A DNA stretch of 64,000 bases from Cognatundibacterium luofuense (GCF_018139685.1 NZ_JAGSPN010000003.1:248001-312000), one strand, 5' to 3'; numbered from the stretch's first letter, positions 45,484-54,418 are shown. Notes: generated from the sequence alone by a model not told the origin. Numbers and translations: made by a program.

Positions 45484-45521
45484 ATAAAAAAACGGACAAA
45501 GCCCAGTCAAGCTTTGTCCGT
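45484..45521 (-). terminator. terminator of the sialidase gene
   Basis: Minus strand: perfect 11-bp stem ACGGACAAAGC with its complement, then a run of T. It lies 44 bp past the sialidase stop. Confidence 0.9.
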
Positions 45522-45565
45522 AACCCACTTTGGAGAAGTTGGGGTAAAAGGGATAAAAAGGAAAA

Positions 45566-46714
45566 TTACTTAATAATCATGTTTAAAGGAAGGCGCATAA
45601 AGCGGATGCCGTTGCCGCCGTTTTCATAAATGATGCCGACATTGTTTGCATCCACCAGTGTCAGATCGCTGTATGCGGAAGCGCCGGAAGTAATCAGAAT
45701 CGAATATGGCCAGGTTTTGCCGTCATCGGCACTGGCGCGTATGGTCAGGTTAGAGCGGCTGGTCGTCGAGGCGGGATTAGCGTGCAGCAGGTATTTTTTG
45801 CCATTCCAGACTATGTTCAGCAAACTGCCTTCGCAGACGGGATCAATCAGATTCTGATCCGGCGCTGCTGTTGCAAAATTCTGGCCGCCGTCAGCACTGC
45901 TGGCAACGATACGGCGTTTGCTGACACCACTCTGATCGCGGCTGTTCAGCATGACCATTGTGTCACTGAGTTCTGCCGCAGTAGATTCATTCGCGCCCGG
46001 ATAGGAAGCAGGATTGCCGATTTTAAACGTATCGCCATGATCATCGCTGTAAAACACATAGGCACGGCCATCGGCGTATCCGGCTAAAGGAGGTCCGGCA
46101 GTGAAGTTACCCGGAACGATCAGACGTCCGCTTGAGTGCTGTAAGCCATGACCCGGCCCCATCGCCAGCGTGCGCCAGCCAGCCGGATTGTTGTACGGAG
46201 CTTGTCCCATTTTGGCGGTTTGCGCGGTGATATTGCGTGGCGTGTCCCAGGTCAGGCCATTGTCGACAGAAGTGACAACATATTGCTCGCGTGAACCTTT
46301 ACCGCCATTGCGCAGCGTGCTTTCTGAGACATTGCCGGTGTTATAAAACAAAAACAGACGGCCATTCGGATAGCGCGGATCTTTCATATCCAGCAAAGGA
46401 ACGGCATTGCCGGCCTGTACTGTACCGTTACGGGCAACGACGGTTTGTGCAGACCATGTTGTACCGCCATCTGTACTGCGTTTCATGACGATCTGGATAT
46501 TGCCAAAGTCGGCGCAGCCGGACGGGCGACCTTCGCTGAACGCCAGTATTTCGCCGTTCGGTAATGTGATAGTTGCCGGAATCCGGTAGCAACCATAACT
46601 GGCATCCGATGCCGGAAATGGTGTGCTGGCCGGAATACCGGCTAAGGCATTCAGACTGGTGCAGGCAGTTGCCAGCAGCATGGTGATTGCCGGAATAGTC
46701 ATCTGAAATTTCAT
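45566..46714 (-). CDS. exo-alpha-sialidase (neuraminidase, GH33)
   Basis: 382 residues from MKFQMTIPAITML, with the very strong ribosome binding site GGAGGAGA. A signal peptide ends either at Cys18 (LLATAC, a weak lipobox) or at ALAG, so it is outer-membrane-anchored or secreted. The RIP motif (YRIPAT, Arg44) is present, with five Asp-box-like repeats: STDGGTTW, SVDNGLTW, SDDHGDTF, SADGGQNF and SADDGKTW. The general acid Asp lies in GCADFGN and the partner Glu in DPVCEGS. It releases terminal sialic acids from glycans and supplies the nan pathway. It is separated from nagB by about 290 bp and is probably transcribed on its own. Confidence 0.93.
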   Translation of the reverse strand: MKFQMTIPAITMLLATACTSLNALAGIPASTPFPASDASYGCYRIPATITLPNGEILAFSEGRPSGCADFGNIQIVMKRSTDGGTTWSAQTVVARNGTVQAGNAVPLLDMKDPRYPNGRLFLFYNTGNVSESTLRNGGKGSREQYVVTSVDNGLTWDTPRNITAQTAKMGQAPYNNPAGWRTLAMGPGHGLQHSSGRLIVPGNFTAGPPLAGYADGRAYVFYSDDHGDTFKIGNPASYPGANESTAAELSDTMVMLNSRDQSGVSKRRIVASSADGGQNFATAAPDQNLIDPVCEGSLLNIVWNGKKYLLHANPASTTSRSNLTIRASADDGKTWPYSILITSGASAYSDLTLVDANNVGIIYENGGNGIRFMRLPLNMIIK

Positions 46715-46938
46715 TGTTGTCTCCTCCCCCTGACTTGCGGGATGCGTTAGATATAGCCCATACCTCCGTACAGCGATATTGTCCTGATGGGCAAAGGACA
46801 AAATTCTGCATATTTTGTTGTCAGCAAATTCTGTTTTTGTTGTATTGCGCAAACAGTAAAAACGGAAATTGTCTTTATGGATATTGGTTTTATAAACAGG
46901 CAGTGTGCAGCGGGAGTGATGTGCTGAGCTCTTCCTTT

Positions 46939-46974
46939 CACCTGTGACAGGAGAAATGTTTCCTGTCACAGGTG
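46939..46974. other. strong 14-bp hairpin downstream of nagB
   Basis: CACCTGTGACAGGA, an 8-base loop, then the exact complement. No T run follows on either strand, so it is not a standard intrinsic terminator. It lies 29 bp past the nagB stop and about 225 bp upstream of the sialidase start. Confidence 0.6.
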
Positions 46975-47002
46975 AGAAGACAATGCACGCATCGTTGCCG
47001 TT

Positions 47003-48067
47003 TTAAACGGTCTTGGTAATTTTTTTCAGATAGGCCGGTGCATCCGGATTCATGCCACGGGCAATCGCAAGGGATTCCACCATCAGATAAAAGCTTTGAA
47101 TCGCCGTCACCGGATCAAGATGCAGATCATCGGTGCAGATCAGATCGAGATCGCGGTCAGCAATATCTTCAGGCGCTGCCAGCAATACCTGCGCACCACG
47201 TTCACGCATATCACCTGCAAAGCGCAGGCAATCCGCTTGTTCAGGCCCGCGCAGCGCGAGTACCAGTACAGGATAACCGGGCTGTATCACTTGCATAGGA
47301 CCGTGCCGGACTTCCGCGCTGGAGAACGCTTCTGCCTGTATGCCGCAAGTTTCTTTCAGTTTCAGCGCGCATTCGCGTGCGATGGTTTCACCCAGTCCGC
47401 GGCCAATGACATAGGCTTTGTCTGCGCTTTTCAGAGTAGTGATTGCGGTTTGCCACGGGTTATTGCAAGCAGCTTTCAGTTTTTCCGGCAGAGTTTGCAA
47501 GGCATTGATAAGGCTGGCATCGTCGCTGGCATAGGCCACAAATCGCGCCGTCGCCGTCAGCGATGCGATGAAGCTTTTGCTGGCTGCAACGCTTTGCTCA
47601 ATGCCGGCGCACAGCGGTATATGCCACTCCGCGACTTGCTCCAGTGCCGAATGTGGCAGATTGGTCAGGCTGACGGTGCGTGCGCCTTGCTGGCGTAACT
47701 GGCTGATGCTGGTGATCAGATCCGGACTGGCGCCGGATTGCGAAATCGCAAATGCCCATTGCTTTTGCACCGGAAACTGCGTCTGATGCAGTGTCATCAG
47801 TGATGGCGGCAGCGACAGTACCGGACGTTTCAGTTTCAGCATCGCCAGATAAGCAAAGTAAGCAGCGGCATGATCGGAACTGCCGCGTGCGATGGTGATC
47901 AGGTAACCCGGCGGGCACTGATGATAAGCCGCGCATAAGTCGCGTAATGCTTCGCTGGTGGTTTCACCCTGAAACTGCACCACGTCCGGTGCACTCAGCG
48001 CCTCTTGTTTAAGCAGCGAGCTCAATATCTTCTCCTTCGACCCAGACTTGCCGGATCTGTAAATCAT
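47003..48067 (-). CDS. glucosamine-6-phosphate deaminase, SIS type (NagB-II)
   Basis: 354 residues with two SIS domains. Marks: LITIARGSSDHAAAYFAYL, AISQSGASPDLI, VIGRGLGETIARECALKLKETCGIQAEAFSSAEVRHGP. This is the GlmS-like deaminase used in place of classical NagB in many proteobacteria; it makes fructose-6-phosphate and ammonia. The ATG at 48067 overlaps nagA by 59 bp. Homologs usually begin close to the LLKQEALSAP stretch, so a start nearer 48025 (TTG) is possible. AgaS-type specificity is an alternative, but adjacency to nagA favours glucosamine-6-phosphate. Confidence 0.87.
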   Translation of the reverse strand: MIYRSGKSGSKEKILSSLLKQEALSAPDVVQFQGETTSEALRDLCAAYHQCPPGYLITIARGSSDHAAAYFAYLAMLKLKRPVLSLPPSLMTLHQTQFPVQKQWAFAISQSGASPDLITSISQLRQQGARTVSLTNLPHSALEQVAEWHIPLCAGIEQSVAASKSFIASLTATARFVAYASDDASLINALQTLPEKLKAACNNPWQTAITTLKSADKAYVIGRGLGETIARECALKLKETCGIQAEAFSSAEVRHGPMQVIQPGYPVLVLALRGPEQADCLRFAGDMRERGAQVLLAAPEDIADRDLDLICTDDLHLDPVTAIQSFYLMVESLAIARGMNPDAPAYLKKITKTV

Positions 48068-49115
48068 TGTCCAGCACCACCAGATCAGCCATCATGCCTG
48101 CGGCCAGCTGGCCGCGGTCAGTCAGACCCAGATAGTGGGCAGGGCGTAAAGACAGGCAATCGGATGCGGTTTGCAAAGGCAGACCGATCTTCACCAGATT
48201 GCGTAAAGCCTGATCCATGGTCAGGCAGGAACCGGCCAGCGTGCCGTCTTTCAGACGCACACCGCCCATACATTTGTGAACCTGATGGCTGCCGAGTAAA
48301 TACGTACCATCCGGCATACCGGTAGCAGCAGTCGCATCACTGACGCCGTACAGACCCGGAATGCTGCGCAGCGCAGCCAGCATGGCGCCCGGATGTACGT
48401 GCAGCAAATCCGGGATAATTTCGGCGTATTCGGCATGCGCCAGCGCAGCGCCAACGATGCCGGGTTCGCGATGATGCAAGCCACTCATCGCGTTAAATAA
48501 ATGGGTAAATCCGCTGACACCTTGTTCCAGCGCGCGTTTACCTTGCTCGTAACTGCCATTACTGTGTCCGATTTGCAGGCGTATACCGGCGCTGCTCAGC
48601 TCTTTCAGCAAAGCTTCATTGCTCAGCATTTCGGGAGCCAGCGTCAGAATTTTGATTGGAGCCAGTGCGCATAATTCACGGATGCGACTGGCATCGGCAT
48701 GCTGAATCTGATCCGGTTGCGCGCCGAGCTTCACGCGGTTCAGATACGGACCTTCCAGATGCACGCCGAGAATCCGGGCACTTTGCGGGCGGCGCGCATC
48801 GCATAAAGGGGCAATGGCACTCAGCACTTGCTTCAAATCTTCATGCGCGGCACTGACTGTGGTGGCAACCAGTGAGGTGGTGCCAAAACGGGCATGGGTG
48901 CGGCAAATGGTGTTTGCGGCTTGCGCACCTTCCATCAGATCTGCACCACCGCCGCCATGCACATGCAGATCAATGAAACCGGGCAGTATCAGCCGGTCCG
49001 GTACCTGATCCGCCGGTAAGCGGGTGATGCCGGTAATACGGCCGTCGGCTCCGGTGTGTAAGCGGCCGGGCAGCATTCCCTCGCGGGTATAGAGATTGCC
49101 TTCGATGGTACGCAT
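48009..49115 (-). CDS. nagA: N-acetylglucosamine-6-phosphate deacetylase
   Basis: 368 residues, amidohydrolase barrel. The metal HxH is in GFIDLHVHGGGG, the bridging Glu in GVHLEGPYLN, and later metal/substrate residues in IGHSNG, HLFNAMSGLHHREPG and the catalytic Asp in VSDATAATGMPDG. It deacetylates GlcNAc-6-phosphate made by NanE. The 55-bp stretch between the preceding terminator and its ATG shows no clear ribosome binding site, and its promoter must lie in or before that terminator. Confidence 0.95.
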   Translation of the reverse strand: MRTIEGNLYTREGMLPGRLHTGADGRITGITRLPADQVPDRLILPGFIDLHVHGGGGADLMEGAQAANTICRTHARFGTTSLVATTVSAAHEDLKQVLSAIAPLCDARRPQSARILGVHLEGPYLNRVKLGAQPDQIQHADASRIRELCALAPIKILTLAPEMLSNEALLKELSSAGIRLQIGHSNGSYEQGKRALEQGVSGFTHLFNAMSGLHHREPGIVGAALAHAEYAEIIPDLLHVHPGAMLAALRSIPGLYGVSDATAATGMPDGTYLLGSHQVHKCMGGVRLKDGTLAGSCLTMDQALRNLVKIGLPLQTASDCLSLRPAHYLGLTDRGQLAAGMMADLVVLDNDLQIRQVWVEGEDIELAA

Positions 49116-49163
49116 AGCGGGAAAAAATCAGAAAATTCAGACAGTTCAGAAACGGGTGCGCAG

Positions 49164-49202
49164 AAAAAAACGTGGTGCGTGTGCGCCGCATCACGCACCA
49201 CG
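49164..49202 (-). terminator. terminator after nanM
   Basis: Minus strand: CGTGGTGCGTG / CACGCACCACG stem (11 bp) followed by seven T residues. It divides nanM from nagA. Confidence 0.9.
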
Positions 49203-49293
49203 AAACTCGCAGCACCCAACCTACTCAGGGTTCGTTCACAACAGTGTGTTTGAAAGACGGATGAAGATGACGACTGCCTGACCCATGAAGTGA

Positions 49294-50445
49294 TCAGCGC
49301 ACGATCTCAACTTGCTGGCCTTTCATGCGCAGCAGAAACACATCTGCACTGGCTGCACCGCCTTGCAATTCACCACCGACAATCAGCACACCGTCATCTA
49401 GCTGAAACGCTGAGCCATAGCCCATCGCCACCGGCAGTTTGCCTGCCAGTTTCCACTGACCTTTGCTGTAGCTGTAGATTTCATCGCGCCAGGTTTTCTT
49501 CAATCCTTTGTGTGCAAAGTTTTCACCTGCACTGAATTGCTTCCATGCACCGGGGAAGTTTGCACCGCCAGCGACCAGCAGCGTCCCTTGCGCATAACCG
49601 GCAAATGCACCTGCAGGGCCTTCCTGCGCTTCATTGGCAGAAACGGAAGGCAGGGTTTGCTGCGCTTTCCATTCCAGCTTGCCGTCTTTCAGAATCACGG
49701 TTTTACTTTCACGGGAACGCAAACCGGGTTTGATTTCACCGCCGGTAATCGTGATCGTATTGCCACTGACTGCCAGTGCCGCACCAACGGTACCCGGATT
49801 CGGATCAATGCCTAAAAAGCGCCACTGATTGGTGCTGGTGTTATAGGCCAGCACATAGCGATTGAATAAATAGTCAGCCGGTTTGCGATCGAAATAATGC
49901 TGCGCGACTGCATCCTGCTTTTCTTTCTGACCGCCGGAATGCACGAAATAATCAAGGAAATAACCGTTGAAAATTTGCTGATTCACACCGCCAAAGAAAA
50001 TCACTTCATCTTTGCTGACGACCGCAGAACTTGCCAGCAAGCCAACCGGTGTGCGGGTCGGCAGTTTTTCCCAGCGGTCTTCTTTGATCAGATAACGATA
50101 GACCGTATCAAACATTTGCAAATGTTTATCTGCAGGATCGGCTTTGCCTTGTCCGGCAAATACATAGACCGCGTCGCCAACCGTGACCGAGGTGGCAGCA
50201 TCACGCGGCTGATCAGGAAACTCTGCCAGCGCGGTCCATTTCAATTCTTTTTCAGATAAATCCAGTTTGTACCAGGCTTTGCCTGCAGTACCCAGACCCG
50301 CATAAATCACATTACCGGCTTTCGCACCAGCCGTCATTTTGGCTGGCACCGGGAAAGCCGGATAGTGTGCATCGGCTGCCAGCACGGGCAGGGCGGTTTG
50401 CGACATGACAGCGGCGAGCACAGAACTCATAAATACTTTCTTCAT
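49294..50445 (-). CDS. nanM: periplasmic N-acetylneuraminate mutarotase
   Basis: 383 residues from MKKVFMSSVLAAVMSQ, with signal peptide ending near PVLAADA. It is a kelch beta-propeller: IYAGLGTAGKAWYKLDL, DAVYVFAGQGK, EVIFFGGVNQQIFNGYFLDY, TITITGGEIKPGLRSRE, LLVAGGANFPGAWKQFSAG and AHKGLKKTWRDEIYSY match E. coli NanM. It speeds interconversion of alpha and beta sialic acid in the periplasm, helping uptake. GGAG is 9 bp upstream of this ATG. The porin gene precedes it by about 100 bp. Confidence 0.93.
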   Translation of the reverse strand: MKKVFMSSVLAAVMSQTALPVLAADAHYPAFPVPAKMTAGAKAGNVIYAGLGTAGKAWYKLDLSEKELKWTALAEFPDQPRDAATSVTVGDAVYVFAGQGKADPADKHLQMFDTVYRYLIKEDRWEKLPTRTPVGLLASSAVVSKDEVIFFGGVNQQIFNGYFLDYFVHSGGQKEKQDAVAQHYFDRKPADYLFNRYVLAYNTSTNQWRFLGIDPNPGTVGAALAVSGNTITITGGEIKPGLRSRESKTVILKDGKLEWKAQQTLPSVSANEAQEGPAGAFAGYAQGTLLVAGGANFPGAWKQFSAGENFAHKGLKKTWRDEIYSYSKGQWKLAGKLPVAMGYGSAFQLDDGVLIVGGELQGGAASADVFLLRMKGQQVEIVR

Positions 50446-50512
50446 TGCCTTCATCTCCACAGGGAATGGCGATCAATGGAAAACTGCAATCAGCTTGATG
50501 CCTTGATCAATG

Positions 50513-50534
50513 CGGAGCGCGTTGCTGCGCTCCG
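50513..50534 (-). other. hairpin between porin and nanM
   Basis: CGGAGCGC, a 6-base loop, GCGCTCCG, 9 bp after the porin stop and without a T run. It may act as a partial terminator or mRNA stabiliser, allowing more porin than NanM. Confidence 0.45.
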
Positions 50535-50543
50535 AGTCATACA

Positions 50544-51680
50544 TCAGAAGTTGCTGGTAAAGCCGACACGCAATTCAGTGAATTTTTCGCCGGTCGCCCA
50601 TTTGCGGTACATAGGACGCGCCCACAGCGTAGTTGCGCCATGTGGCTCGCCGATATTGAACTTGTAACCCAGTTCTACGCGCACTTGCTGGAAATCGGCG
50701 GTGTTCGCGCCAATGCCATCAACCTTATGATTGATGTAGACAGGGCGCAGGTGGAAAGCCGGCGTCACTGCGATATGACCACCCAGAATCAGCTCTGTAT
50801 CTTTTACGGTATTGCCTGCTGGCAGCTTGGTTTTATCCTGATTAATCAGGAAACGGACTTTATGATCGCCGACCGGCACCATCGCGCCCAGTGCCAGTTG
50901 TGTGGTGTCATACACGCCGTTACCAATCACCACGCCATCGGTGGATTTCGCACCGCTCAGATTTTGCTTCTGACCACCGAAGCTGGCATCAATACGCACC
51001 GCCGGAATTTCATAACGTGCAGCCAGTACGTAACCATTAGCACCTTTGGTGTTCGGTGCGACATTCGGTGCTGTGCCGGAAGCCAGTGTTTCATCATTAA
51101 AGCTGACGCCGTTCCAGTAATACTGGCCGCGTATCGTAGTGGTGCCTGCCAGTTTCGGGCTGGTGTAGGTCAGGGAATTGTCTGCCCAGATTGCATTCGA
51201 AATACGGGTCAGACCAGCCGGATAGCCTTTCGCAACGCCGGTACCCAGTTCACTCATTTCACCGATGTTACCGCCGGAAGCATACGGGTCCATGATGTTG
51301 ATATACGTGTCTACCCACTGACGACCAAAGCGGAACTTACCGAATTCATTGCTGTTCAGCGCGCCCCATGCCTCGCGGTTACCGACAGAATTGGTCCAGC
51401 TAGGATTCGCATCGCCGGATACCAGTTTGGTCGACACAAAAATTTCTGTCGTGAACATGCTGGTCTTCAGCGGCAGCTGACTGCCCAGTTCCAGCAACAA
51501 GCCCGGATGGCTGCGCTGGCGGTGCTGATTGTCACCTTGCTCTTTCACACCGGCGCGGTCACTGATCGAATATTCAAACTGGCCAAACACAGTGAACGGC
51601 AGATTCAGGTCCGCTGCCAGTGCGGATGTGGAACTCAGTGCAAGGATACTGCTGCAAATCAGCTTACGCTTCAGATTCAT
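50544..51680 (-). CDS. general porin linked to sialic acid uptake
   Basis: 378 residues from MNLKRKLICSSILALSSTSALA, with GAGGAG upstream. Signal peptide to about residue 22. The mature part is a 16-stranded Gram-negative porin of the Neisseria/Bordetella type: LPFTVFGQFEYSISD, WGALNSNEFGKFRFGRQW and repeated barrel strands, ending with the terminal Phe in LRVGFTSNF. The place before nanM and the shared operator with the nan operon suggest it admits sialic acid across the outer membrane, functionally like E. coli NanC although of a different family. Confidence 0.85.
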   Translation of the reverse strand: MNLKRKLICSSILALSSTSALAADLNLPFTVFGQFEYSISDRAGVKEQGDNQHRQRSHPGLLLELGSQLPLKTSMFTTEIFVSTKLVSGDANPSWTNSVGNREAWGALNSNEFGKFRFGRQWVDTYINIMDPYASGGNIGEMSELGTGVAKGYPAGLTRISNAIWADNSLTYTSPKLAGTTTIRGQYYWNGVSFNDETLASGTAPNVAPNTKGANGYVLAARYEIPAVRIDASFGGQKQNLSGAKSTDGVVIGNGVYDTTQLALGAMVPVGDHKVRFLINQDKTKLPAGNTVKDTELILGGHIAVTPAFHLRPVYINHKVDGIGANTADFQQVRVELGYKFNIGEPHGATTLWARPMYRKWATGEKFTELRVGFTSNF

Positions 51681-51778
51681 GGTCACTCCTCTAGGTTCAG
51701 AATTCATTGTTAGTGTGTTCAAGATCAGTCTCCGGCTCGTCCTGCAGCAGCAAACTGTGAAACCAGTGTACAGATATA

Positions 51779-51793
51779 TGACATCTAATGTCA
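51779..51793 (-). promoter_or_regulatory. porin promoter with candidate NanR-type operator
   Basis: TGACATCTAATGTCA is a perfect inverted repeat with 6-bp arms. On the minus strand the -35 TTGACA lies inside it and TACACT follows 18 bp later. It resembles the operator at 21731-21745 at 12 of 15 positions. Confidence 0.6.
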
Positions 51794-52529
51794 AACAACA
51801 AGAAATGCGATGTTGCGAAATTCCGCCACTCACCGTGGTAAATCCGCATCGTACATGCCGAAATAGTCAAAACTTCATGCAATTTCGCTCATAAGTCATG
51901 AAATTTCGCCAATAAATGCCCGTCAAAGCACGGCATCTGGCACGTAAATCGCCGATTCACATAGAAACCGGCTCACCGCCAGTGCCATACAGGACATCCA
52001 TTTGCCGATGGCGCCGGATGGCAAGTCAGATCAGTTCGGGGGGCGTATCAGAAAAACAAGGGGAAGGCAGTCGCCGGAAGACGGGCATGCAGAAGCTGCA
52101 GAGGTAAGAAATGCATGCCGCCGTGGCAGGTAATCCGGGATATGGCAGGACGGTGTGAGTAGCATGATACGGACAAACGCTGTGCAAATATCGTCATTTG
52201 CTATTTCCGGAGCCCCGGACTTTCTGCCGACGACCGCCGGATCGCTGTGCTGAACACCGCATTTGAGGCATTTTGTGTCGAAACTTTGCTCTTTATCTCA
52301 GCCGAAAGGTCTAGTGCGTGTGATGGCGAAGGGAGCTGTACGGCAGTGTCTGTTCGAAATAAAGAAATTGTCCCCCCGTACATTTTTTTATAGATGCGGC
52401 GTATTTCAATTTAAGTTTCAGTTAATAGTGCATATAGAGCGATATAATTATCTTCTTCACCACATTTGCTTTTTAAGCAGTCCTGCTCTTGTCCCGCTGT
52501 ATATCCCGACCGTTACCAATTTCATTCTT
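51794..52529. other. 736-bp non-coding stretch between porin and S41 peptidase
   Basis: Holds repeat copy D (52181-52275). A perfect TATAAT near 52443 could be the -10 of the peptidase gene, with no convincing -35. Several short frames cross it without ribosome binding sites. Confidence 0.5.
52181..52275 (+). repeat. dispersed ~95-bp repeat, copy D
   Basis: Full-length forward copy starting TGTGCAAATATCGTCATTTG and running to GAGGCATTTT. More than 90% alike by eye to copies E and F. Confidence 0.85.
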
Positions 52530-54218
52530 ATGCAAATAAAATTATTACCTGTGCTGTTAATGAGTTGCATTATCGTTGCAATGCCGTTGCCCATATTCGC
52601 TGCTGATATACAAAAAGCAGAACTGCAGTTTGCGCATACCGCCGCCGAAAATGAAGTACTTGGTCTAAATGCGGCTCAAAAAAATGACATGACGACTGCG
52701 CAGCTATATTTCAGTAAAGCTTATGAAATTGATCCGTCGATGTTCACTTCCGCCCGTTTTGCGGCGGTGATTGCCGCCGAAACAGGGCAAACTGACGCGG
52801 CCTTTGCCTGGCTGGAACGGGCATATCAGGCGAAGATGACGAATGTGAATCAGATTCGCAACAGCAAGAATTTTGAAAAACTGCACGCTGATCCGCGCTG
52901 GGCGCCGCTGGTGAAAAAATTTGAAGCAGCAGAGCAAGCGGAAAAAGAGTTCTGGAACGGCAAACAATGGACAGGCAGCTATAAAGCGAAACTGAGTGAA
53001 GATGAGCGTGTGGCAGGCCTGTCCAAAGTCTGGTCAGAAATCAAATTCAACTTTGCATTCCCGGAAAAACTGCAGTCGCTGCAATGGGATCAGCTGTACT
53101 TACAATATCTGCCGAAGGTGCGTGCGGCAAAAGACAATGTCGCGTATTACCAAACGCTGATGGAAATGGTGGCGCTTCTGAAAGACGGGCATACCAATGT
53201 ATATCCGCCGGACGAAGAACTGGATATGTTTTATGCCAAGCCGAAGATTCTGACGGAGCTGGTTGAAGGCAAGGTGATCCTGCGTCAGGTCGGGGATGCA
53301 CAGTTACAAAAGGCCGGGATCAGCGCCGGTGACGAAGTGCTGGCCGTCAATGGCTTACCGGTGCGTTTGTATATGGAGAAAAACATAGCGCCTTTTGTCT
53401 CTTCCCCGACGCCGCAAGATATGGATGTTCGCCTGTATCAATACGGTTTTTTGATTGGCAAAGCAGGCGAGAGCCTGACGCTGACGCTGACGCTGCAAAA
53501 GCAAAGCGGTGAAACCGTGACGCAAGCGGTAAAACGTGCACCGTATAAAGACCGCTTATCGTCCGGCGATGCCAATTATGAGCTGGTGATGCGCGATGAT
53601 GGCATTGCCGTCGTCACGCTGGGAAGTTTTGGAAATTTTGAAGTGGCCAAGGCATTTATCGATGATTTCAGCAAAATTTCCAGCGCCAAAGCGCTGATAC
53701 TGGATGTGCGTGCCAACGGTGGCGGTAGTGGCAATGTTGGTTTTGAAATCCTGCGCACGCTGGCAAATGGCAGTTTTACAGCTGCAAGAGCGACGGTCCG
53801 GAATTACCGTGCCGCATCCCGCATTCATAACAATGTCAACAAGGAATACACCTACCCGCAGTTGACCATTTCTCCGAATCCGACGCTGCATTTTAATGGT
53901 CCTGTGGTCGTGCTGGCTGGCGGCCAAACCTTTTCTGCCGCGGAAGATTTTGTCGTCGCCTTTAAAAACATGAAGCGCGGCAAAGTGATTGGTGGACTGA
54001 CAGCAGGCAGTACCGGCCAGCCACTGGGCTTTACCTTGCCGGGAGGCGGTGAGGCACGTGTTTGTACCAAGAATGACAGTTTTCCCGATGGTACGGCATT
54101 TGTCGGCACCGGTATTGTTCCGGACATTTCATCGTTCCAGACGCTGAAAGACCTGCGCCAGAAAACCGATACGGTACTCGAACGCGCCGTGGCGGAGTTA
54201 ACAGCGCAGATGAAGTAA
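52530..54218 (+). CDS. periplasmic S41-family (C-terminal processing) peptidase
   Basis: 562 residues from MQIKLLPVLLMSCIIVAMPL, with signal peptide ending near FAAD. A TPR-like helical part (ENEVLGLNAAQKNDMTTAQLYFSKAYEIDP) comes first. A PDZ-like segment (RQVGDAQLQKAGISAGDEVLAVNGLPV) follows, then the S41 catalytic domain: LILDVRANGGGSGN and VVLAGGQTFSAAEDFVVAF with Ser469 as nucleophile. No good ribosome binding site precedes this ATG; the frame is open far upstream, but the signal peptide supports the start. Its substrate is unknown. Repeat copies flank the gene on both sides. Confidence 0.85.
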   Translation: MQIKLLPVLLMSCIIVAMPLPIFAADIQKAELQFAHTAAENEVLGLNAAQKNDMTTAQLYFSKAYEIDPSMFTSARFAAVIAAETGQTDAAFAWLERAYQAKMTNVNQIRNSKNFEKLHADPRWAPLVKKFEAAEQAEKEFWNGKQWTGSYKAKLSEDERVAGLSKVWSEIKFNFAFPEKLQSLQWDQLYLQYLPKVRAAKDNVAYYQTLMEMVALLKDGHTNVYPPDEELDMFYAKPKILTELVEGKVILRQVGDAQLQKAGISAGDEVLAVNGLPVRLYMEKNIAPFVSSPTPQDMDVRLYQYGFLIGKAGESLTLTLTLQKQSGETVTQAVKRAPYKDRLSSGDANYELVMRDDGIAVVTLGSFGNFEVAKAFIDDFSKISSAKALILDVRANGGGSGNVGFEILRTLANGSFTAARATVRNYRAASRIHNNVNKEYTYPQLTISPNPTLHFNGPVVVLAGGQTFSAAEDFVVAFKNMKRGKVIGGLTAGSTGQPLGFTLPGGGEARVCTKNDSFPDGTAFVGTGIVPDISSFQTLKDLRQKTDTVLERAVAELTAQMK

Positions 54219-54247
54219 AGAAAGCGCGCAGAAACGATGGATGTAAT

Positions 54248-54285
54248 CAGCCGTTTGCAGGGGATGCCTGCAAACGGCTGTTCAT
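54248..54285 (+). terminator. probable terminator after the S41 peptidase gene
   Basis: Perfect 14-bp stem CAGCCGTTTGCAGG with its complement and a 5-base loop, then TTCATTTT. Confidence 0.7.
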
Positions 54286-54322
54286 TTTGACGGATGAGCA
54301 GCCTGTATCCCCGCGTGTTGAT

Positions 54323-54418
54323 TGTGCAAATATCGTCATTTGCTATTTCAGGAAGCCCGGACTTTCTGCCGACGACCGCCAGATCGCTGTGCTGAACACC
54401 GCATTTGAGGCATTTTTT
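54323..54418 (+). repeat. dispersed ~95-bp repeat, copy E
   Basis: Full-length forward copy between the S41 peptidase and DUF418 genes. One base in the core tail differs (CCAGATCGC). Confidence 0.85.

Noticed and set aside
50640-51713. Plus-strand frame of 357 codons
   Set aside because: It lies opposite the porin gene, which has a signal peptide, ribosome binding site, barrel pattern and terminal Phe. The frame has no ribosome binding site and a Cys/His/Arg-rich composition typical of antisense shadows.
53474-53497. CTGACG hexamer repeated in the S41 gene, considered as phase-variable tract
   Set aside because: Only about three units and a multiple of three, so slippage would not shift the frame.
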